Source: Acorus gramineus (lineage: Eukaryota; Streptophyta; Magnoliopsida; Acorales; Acoraceae). From it: a stretch of 64,000 bases of DNA. The stretch spans positions 878,897 through 942,896 of the forward strand of contig JAUJYN010000029.1 in NCBI GenBank assembly GCA_030737835.1, in the 5' to 3' direction. The position numbers and the translations under genes are program-made. The stretch's first letter is position 1. Every line of letters begins with the position of its first letter. The notes under the pieces were generated by a model that saw nothing but the letters and a program-made list of their open reading frames with translations, did no database searches and had not been told where the DNA came from. Of the stretch, positions 57,900 to 64,000 are shown piece by piece.

Positions 57900-58692
57900 T
57901 GTCACGCCCCAGGGTGGCCGTCCCTGGGACGCCGCAAGGGTATACATGATATCAGCAGTCAATACAGGAGATCAATAACATAACATAAACAACAGCTAAA
58001 AAGGCAACACAGACAACAAAAGGGCTGACATGATGCATACACAAAAAGCAGAAGCAAAAAGATTGAATCTGTAAATCAACAACACTTTACAGACTCGATA
58101 CATAATCATATGTCCTGTGAGAGCCAATATATACACATACATCCAAATACCATCCAAACTGGGTGCCCAAGCACATAAATATATACATACAATAAAAGGA
58201 AGGATGCTGATGGCCTCAAAAACTTGAGGGACGTGGCGCTACTCCGCTATTGGTGCAGTCGCTCAGGAAGCTCCTCCTTCAAGTTCGCCTCGGTAATCAC
58301 TGGAGAAAAATAATTATGTGAGGGGTGAGCCACACGCTCAGTGAATAGCACAACCCATGCATCACAGTTCATATTAACCACAATTAATCAGCAAAAAGCC
58401 TCAAAGTGGCATAAACAACACAATCTGGGGGTTCGTTACATCGTTGAACCACCACACCCTCACCCTCACCCTCACCCCTCAATAGGTGACAAAGGATGTT
58501 GGGACTTAATAGGCTGCTAATCATCCTTACACAATCCAGTGGGTCGCCACATCGCCGGCCCACCACACCCTCACCCTCACCCCTCAACAGGTGACATAGG
58601 ATATTGGGACTGACTAGGCTGATGGTCACCCTTGGTCCACCGATAGTCTCTCCCCACTCTGTAGGCCGCTTGGCCACTCCCACATTCAGCAC
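57900..58692 (-). mobile_element. E4 5' LTR, outer 793 bp
   Basis: Parallel to 50050-50849 of the 3' LTR up to CCCACATTCAGCAC, then replaced by GATGATCTTTCGGG of E5 pol. About 2.2 kb of LTR is missing. Confidence 0.85.
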
Positions 58693-61551
58693 GATGATCT
58701 TTCGGGATTACCGCCGGATCTCGCGATCGAGTTTGAGATAAATCTGATTTCGGGGACCAAGCCGATTTTGAGAGCTCCTTACCGGATGGCCCCTGCAGAG
58801 CTGAGGGTGCTCAAGGAGCAGTTGGAGGAGTTGCTGGAGAAGGGCTTCGCACGTCCGAGTGTTTCTCCGTGGGGAGCCCCTGTTCTGTTCATCCGGAAGG
58901 ACGGTTCGCTGCGGCTTTGTATCGATTACAGGCAGCTGAACAAGCGGACAGTAAAGAACAAGTACCCATTGCCGCTGATCGACGATCTGTTTGACCAGCT
59001 CCAGGGAGCGCGTGTCTTTTCCAAGATCGATCTCCGCTCGGGGTACTACCAGCTGAAGATCTGGGAGTCAGACATTCTGAAGACGGCCTTTCGTACCCGG
59101 TATGGGCACTACGAGTTCAGAGTACTGCCATTCGGGTTGACGAATGCGCCAGCGGCCTTCATGGATCTGATGAACCGGGTGTTTCGGCCCTTCCTCGACT
59201 CCTTTGTGGTAGTATTCATCGATGACATATTGGTGTACTCGAGGAGTCTTGAGGAGCACGCTCACCATCTTCGCACTGTCTTGGAGACTTTGGCCAGACA
59301 TCAGTTGTTCACCAAGTTCAGCAAGTGCGAGTTCTGGTTGGAGCGTATGGCCTTTCTGGGCCATGTGATTTCCGGCGAGGGCATATCTGTGGACCCGGAG
59401 AAGACGCTCGCCGTGTCGAATTGGCATCGACCGTCGAACCACACAGAGATTCGGAGCTTCCTGGGCTTGGCGGGTTATTACAGGAGGTTTGTTGAGGGTT
59501 TCTCGAAGATAGCCGTTCCTCTTACCCGCCTCACTCGGAAGGATGTCCGGTTCGAGTGGCCCCCGTCTTGCGAGGAGAGCTTCCAGGAGTTGAAGCGAAG
59601 GCTCACCTCAGCACCAGTTCTTACCCTTCCGACTGGGAGTGGTGGGTTCGCAGTTTACACTGATGCATCGCAGTTGGGTGTGGGTTGCGTCCTAATGCAG
59701 CTCGGTAAGGTTGTGGCTTATGCGTTGCGTCAGTTGAAGCCCCATGAGCAGAATTACCCCACCCACGACCTTGAGTTTGCAGCGATCATCTTTGCGCTGA
59801 AGATGTAGAGGCATTACCTCTATGGAGAGGAGTTCGAGCTCTTTACCGATCATAAGAGCTTGACAAATTTGCAGTCCCAGCCGGAGCTCAACATGCGTCA
59901 GAGACGTTGGGTCGAGTTCCTGACGGACTATCATTGTGACATCGCTTACCATCCGGGTAAGGCGAATGTCGTGGCAGACGCTCTCAGTAGGCAGCCCTTG
60001 GGCATGGCCGCCCACATGGTTGTCCGTCGTTGGAGGCTTTTGGAGGAGGCCGCTTGCTGGATTAGTGTTCGAGAGACTCCTGCGGGTGGCTTTTTGGACA
60101 AGCTAGTGGTGCAACCAGTCCTTCTCGATGATATCCGCACGGCTCAGGCGCAGGACCCGCATTTTATAGTCTTCTCTGAGGGCGTCGCCCGGGGCGAGCG
60201 TCCGGACTACCAGATTCGCGCGGACGGGATCCTGCGATTCTGAGGCCGAGTATGCATTCCCGACGACGCACAGCTGAAGCGGAAGATTCTGGACGAGGCC
60301 CATCGTTCGCGGTACGCAGTGCATCCTGGTGGCACGAAGATGTACAGTGGCCTTCGTCGTGGCTACTGGTGGCGTGGGATGAAGGCAGATATTGCCCATT
60401 TCGTTGCCCGATGCCTAGTATGCCAGCAGGTGAAGTCGGAGCATCAGCGCCCTGCGGGGAAGCTGCAGTCCATTGAGATCCCTCAGTGGAAGTGGGAGCA
60501 GATCACCATGGACTTCGTCTCGGGTTTACCGAGGTCACGTTCGGGTCGCGATGCCATCTGGGTGATCGTCGACCGGCTGACGAAATCTGCTCATTTCCTC
60601 CCCATCCGACTCACCGATTCTCTGGACACCCTGGCGCAGTTGTTCGTCTTAGAGATTGTTCGTCTCCATGGCACTCCCCTCAGCATCATTTCTGATCGAG
60701 ACGCGCGTTTTACTTCGAGGTTCTGGCGTAGTCTCCAGCACGCCCTTGGTACGAACCTCCACTTCAGTACAGCGTTTCATCCGCAGACGGACGGCCAGTT
60801 GGAGAGGACGATTCAGACTCTTGAGGACATGCTGCGAGCCTGTGTTCTCGATTTTGGGGGCAGTTGGGAGAGGCACCTTCCGTTGGTGGAGTTTGCCTAC
60901 AACAACAGCTACCACTCGAGTATCCGGATGGCTCCTTACGAGGCGCTCTATGACCGCAGTTGCAGGTCCCCCTTGTGTTGGGACGAGGTGGGAGAGCGCC
61001 AGTTGGAGGGACCAGAGATCGTTCACCAGACCTCAGAGATGGTGAAGACGATTCGCGAGCGTATCCGAGTCGCTCAGAGTCGTCAGAAGTGCTACGCCGA
61101 CCGTCGTCGCCGTGAGCTCGCCTTCGAGGTTGGTTACCATGTCTTCTTGAAGGTGTCCCCGATGAAGGGCATCTTCCGTTTCGGTGTGCGGGGCAAGCTG
61201 AGTCCGCGTTTCATTGGGTCGTTCCTCATCCTCGAGCGAGTTGGGGAGGTGGCCTATCGCATAGCTCTACCCCCACAGTTGGCTCAGGCCCATGACGTCT
61301 TCCATGTCTCGCAGCTGAGGCGTTATGTCCACGATCCTGCTCACGTCATCCCGTTCGAGCCGCTCGTCTTCGAGCCGGACTTGTCATTCGTGGAGCAGCC
61401 GATTGAGATCCTGGACCGCCGCGAGAAGAGGCTCCGCACCAAGACCGTCCAGCTGGTCAAGGTGCGATGGCAGCACCGTTCCGGTGCCGAGGCCACTTGG
61501 GAGCTCGAGGACGCCATGCGTGACGCGTATCCGCATCTTTTCCCTTCTTAG
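58693..61551 (+). pseudogene. E5 pol fragment: RT, RNase H, integrase, chromodomain
   Basis: Reverse transcriptase motifs [26 protein letters not shown] and FIDDILVY (59215); RNase H motifs [10 protein letters not shown] near 59655, HKSL and [10 protein letters not shown] near 59960; integrase zinc-binding segment near 60313-60430, core with [26 protein letters not shown] and FHPQTDGQ; tail with RVGEVAYRI, HVSQLRRYVHDPAHV and chromodomain-like EILDRREKRL..VKVRWQHR, ending YPHLFPS. The least broken coding stretch of the window, with about two or three breaks, but it lacks everything upstream of reverse transcriptase. Confidence 0.88.
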
Positions 61552-61586
61552 ATGTTCTTGTATTTATTTTGAGGACAAAATTTCCT

Positions 61587-61599
61587 AAGGGGGGGAGAA
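61587..61599 (+). other. E5 polypurine tract
   Basis: AAGGGGGGGAGAA directly before the LTR start TGTTATATATG at 61600. Confidence 0.85.
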
Positions 61600-63437
61600 T
61601 GTTATATATGTGTCACTTTTAGCCTTATGGTAACCATTGGAGCATTCTGGCAGTTTTTGAGTTTTTTCGTTTTTCGATCGGAACCGCTAAAATTTTGGAC
61701 TGTTAGCTATCATCCTGAGTTTGAGGACTCCGATTGAAAATCTAATTGCATATTATGTGTCTTGGTGCCATTCCAAGCCACTCACGAAAATTTCATCGAA
61801 TTCCGGTAACGTTTCAGAATTTTGCAGTTCTGGGGCGTATCCGGGGTTTTGACTGAGCGAGAAGTCATTGGGAGAGTTGACTTGGTCTAAGTGGGCCCAT
61901 GACTTGGTCAACCCCTTTTTGTTTTTGTGTGGTTGGGTTGACCCAAGTCAAAACTCACTTAAAGCCTCACTAATCCTCTCTTAACCCTAATCAAACCTAG
62001 TTAGCCTAATCTAAGTGGTGTTGACTTATTTAAGTGAGCTAAAATATCTCCCCCACTATTCATCATCTTCCCCATTTAGATTTCTCTCTCCCCCTCTCTC
62101 TTTTTCTTTGTTTTGAGCTAGCTAGAGTGCTTGAAACCAAGAAACCAAAGAAGAGAAAGGTTAGATCTTGTCCCAGTCTATCCACCGGTGGTCTCGGATT
62201 CGAGTTCCCACTTGTATGACCCCCTCTAACACCCTCCTTTCTCCTCTGATTTCAGCCATCTTGAGGGCTGAGGGAGATCGTGGTTGTGGTGGTCCTTGAA
62301 GAGGTCTTTCGGTGTGCGGAGAGCAACCGAACTTCCCTTCCTTCCTTTCCTTCCTTGGGTAAGCTCTTTCTCCTTCCTTTTCTTGCTTAGATGCATGTTA
62401 GGAGGGTGGTTTTGAGTGCTGGTGGCTGTTGGTGGTGGTTGAGGGCGGTTGGAGGCCATTGGTGGCCAGGGAGAGGTGGTAGGGTGGCTCGGGCAAGATG
62501 ACAAGCTGGCTCGGGTAGGCTGGCAGCACAGGCAGCGCAGGAGGCAATCTGGCGAGCAGAGCAGACAGAGCAGCTGGCAGGGCGCGCGGGGCAGCACAGG
62601 CAGCGCGGGGCAATCTGGCGGTTGGAGCGTGCGCGCGGGTGGAGCAGGAGTGTGCGGGTGCTGCGTGCTGGGCGCCGTGCGGGGGCTTGTGAGCGGGGCA
62701 TTGCGCAGAGGTGCAGTGCGTGCTGCGCGCAGGGGGCCGTGCATGCGGAGCGCTACGCAGAGGCGTAGGCGTGCTGTGCGCGCGCGATGAGGAGAGCCGG
62801 TGGTGCGCGCGGGGCGAGGCGATGGAGCGCTGGGCGAGCCGGTGGTGCGCGCGGGGTGCGCGCGGGGCGAGGCGATGAGGCGCTGGGCGTGCGGGTGTGC
62901 GCGCGAGTCGCTGCGCTGGGGCGCAGGGAGCGCGCGGTGCACCTGGGGGACTCGGCAGGGTGTCCGGGCGTGCAGGCTTGGCTCGGCAGTGCGTCTGGGC
63001 GCGCGGGTTGGGGCTCGGTTGTGCGCCCGGGGCGGGTGGCCGTGCGTGCGGCTGCCCGGGGGTTCGGGATTGAGTTGGGGTGCTCGGGCTCGAGTGCGTA
63101 CGGGCCATATGTACGTTTGCCCGAGTGTTGTGTATTTTTAGTGTATTTTTGGTGTATTTGTGTATTTTACTCACCAAGTTGATTACCCTGTCTTGCAGAT
63201 CTTGACAGACGATCGCGCGACGACCCGGTTATCGGTAAGTGGAACAACCCAACCCAGTTGGGAGGCGCTATATGCACTTGGGCGTATACCGTCCTCCCCT
63301 GGGGCACCATAGTTAATATTAACTTGTTAATATGTAATCCATGCAAGCATGATTAGCGTGTAGAATCCATGCCACCCTAGACTTTGTATGTTAGGGACTT
63401 GCACGCTTAGGATATGTGTAACAGCCATGCATCCTAT
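61600..63437 (+). mobile_element. E5 3' LTR, truncated
   Basis: TGTTATATATGTGTCAC onward; includes donor-like TTGGGTAAGC near 62358, GC-rich tract at 62480-63080, acceptor-like TTGCAG near 63198, the 36-nt mini-exon-like piece 63200-63235 and GGTAAGTGG. It stops near GCCATGCATCCTATC and joins E1/E2-type interior at CATCCGGCGC; the exact joint is blurred by shared CATCC. Confidence 0.8.
62480..63080. repeat. GC-rich tract, E5 3' LTR
   Basis: GGCAGC-rich first, then alternating GCGCG/GTGCG. Non-coding by the same reasoning as the other tracts. Confidence 0.75.
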
Positions 63438-64000
63438 CATCCGGCGCATTCGTCAACCCCGACGGCAGTACTTAAAACTCGTAGTGCCTGAACGGTCACG
63501 AAAGGCCATCTGCGGGATGTCCAACTCTCGGATCTCCAACTTGCGGTACCCTTGTGCGAAGATCGATCTAATAGTAGACACTCGCTCCCAGAGCTGGTCA
63601 AATAGATCATCGATTCGCGACAAAGGTAATTGATCTTCAACCTCCACGGGGAGATCAAAACAACACCACGAACAATTAAGTTCAGATTCTGCTCCTCGAG
63701 CATGGCTGGCGCTCATGATAACACTTACAAACTAGGTAAGCTGCTCAACCGCACTTAATCCACAAGACACGCATTAAGGGGGTCGTCGAACCTCGACAAT
63801 GCCTATGCGATGTCATCTATCTGATAAGGCGGTTGAGTCCCATCATGAACGCTAGCATCGCGTCTCCTTATTTACGACAAATGTGGGGCAAAACGCGACA
63901 GTTTCCTCAACTGTGCTTACATGCCGCCAGAAATAGGCCGCTCATCTACAACCATTGGAACTCTAGCATCCTGTACTCCATGGGCAGATTCATCACGGGG
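63438..64000 (-). pseudogene. Third copy of the E1/E2-type deleted interior, cut by window end
   Basis: Parallel to 8150-8710 and 28330-28890: reverse transcriptase pieces (DDLFDQLWERVS, IRELDIPQMAFRDR) on the minus strand at 63453-63716, then the stretch with CCAGAAATAGGCCGCTCATC. The layout between these motifs is the same as in E1 and E2, including the lack of the usual sequence between reverse transcriptase and gag, as far as the window shows. Decayed, not functional. Confidence 0.75.

Larger units (their letters stand above)
50050..58692 (-). mobile_element. E4: Tekay/Del-type element, 5' LTR truncated
   Basis: Minus-strand element: 3' LTR 50050-53088, polypurine complement at 53089-53103, gag-pol 53137-57779, primer site 57882-57894 and the outer 793 bp of the 5' LTR (57900-58692). 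The 5' LTR then joins E5 pol with no boundary signal. The LTRs are family B, close to those at 10666 and 61600. About half a dozen breaks in the coding part. Confidence 0.85.
58693..63437 (+). mobile_element. E5: 3' half of a Tekay/Del-type element
   Basis: Starts inside pol just before reverse transcriptase ([18 protein letters not shown]) and runs through integrase, chromodomain, polypurine tract and 1.84 kb of the 3' LTR. The 5' LTR, gag and protease are missing. LTR and pol are of the same family B subtype as E4. With E4 it forms a large inverted repeat. Confidence 0.85.

Noticed and set aside
1-64000. Host genes, tRNA, rRNA or a new non-retroelement system
   Set aside because: Every long frame with recognisable motifs belongs to Ty3/gypsy elements; no tRNA cloverleaf, rRNA segment or unrelated domain was recognised on either strand by eye.

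Overview
The window is plant nuclear repeat DNA. I see no host gene, rRNA, tRNA or CRISPR array. Everything recognisable is LTR retrotransposon: (i) Ty3/gypsy chromoviruses of the Tekay/Del type, with a gag-pol frame, an initiator-Met primer site (TGGTATCAGA), an HHCC/DDE integrase and a C-terminal chromodomain; and (ii) Ty3/gypsy Tat/Ogre/Retand-type pieces, with a CHHC gag knuckle, LTRs starting TGTAGATACC and a TGGCGATCACGG-type primer site. Such elements occur in large seed-plant genomes; I cannot name the species. All coding parts are broken fossils.

Two LTR families account for most of the DNA. Family A starts TGTTGTG/TGTTATG..CTGTGTCATTTGGAGC. Family B starts TGTTATATATGTGTCAC. Both end GGCGTGACA and are very long (about 2.6-3.7 kb). 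In many copies a GC-rich CG/TG tract lies between splice-like signals, next to repeated modules and G-rich runs.

Layout. 1-2724: end of a family A LTR (+). 2725-3803: remnant of a Tat element (-) with a dimeric tandem repeat. 3804-14967: element E1 (-), a family A element with a heavily deleted interior; its right LTR holds a family B LTR (10666-13705). 14968-16981: Tat LTR pieces as an inverted pair. 16982-21056: 5' half of a Tat element (+), E7, with LTR, hairpin array, TATA box, primer site, tandem repeat, gag and start of protease. 21057-24311: family A LTR (-), E6, inserted in E7's protease and itself holding a forward LTR piece. 24312-50049: element E2 (-), same deleted family as E1. 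E3, a complete-looking Tekay element (+, 29693-43587, TSD ACCTA), sits inside E2 and carries a solo family A LTR (39697-43419) in its 3' LTR; a solo family B LTR (45546-48901) sits in E2's right LTR. 50050-58692: Tekay element E4 (-), fused to 58693-63437, the 3' half of Tekay element E5 (+), giving a large inverted repeat. 63438-64000: another piece of the E1/E2 interior.

The visible insertion order is E7, then E6, E2, E3 and the solo family A LTR: five levels. Nothing here is an operon or a working gene system. The items most worth a second look are the hairpin array upstream of the Tat TATA box, the splice-like leader and 36/39-nt mini-exon kept across LTR families, the 118-bp short repeat at two independent sites, and the deleted E1/E2 family that seems to have spread in its deleted form.
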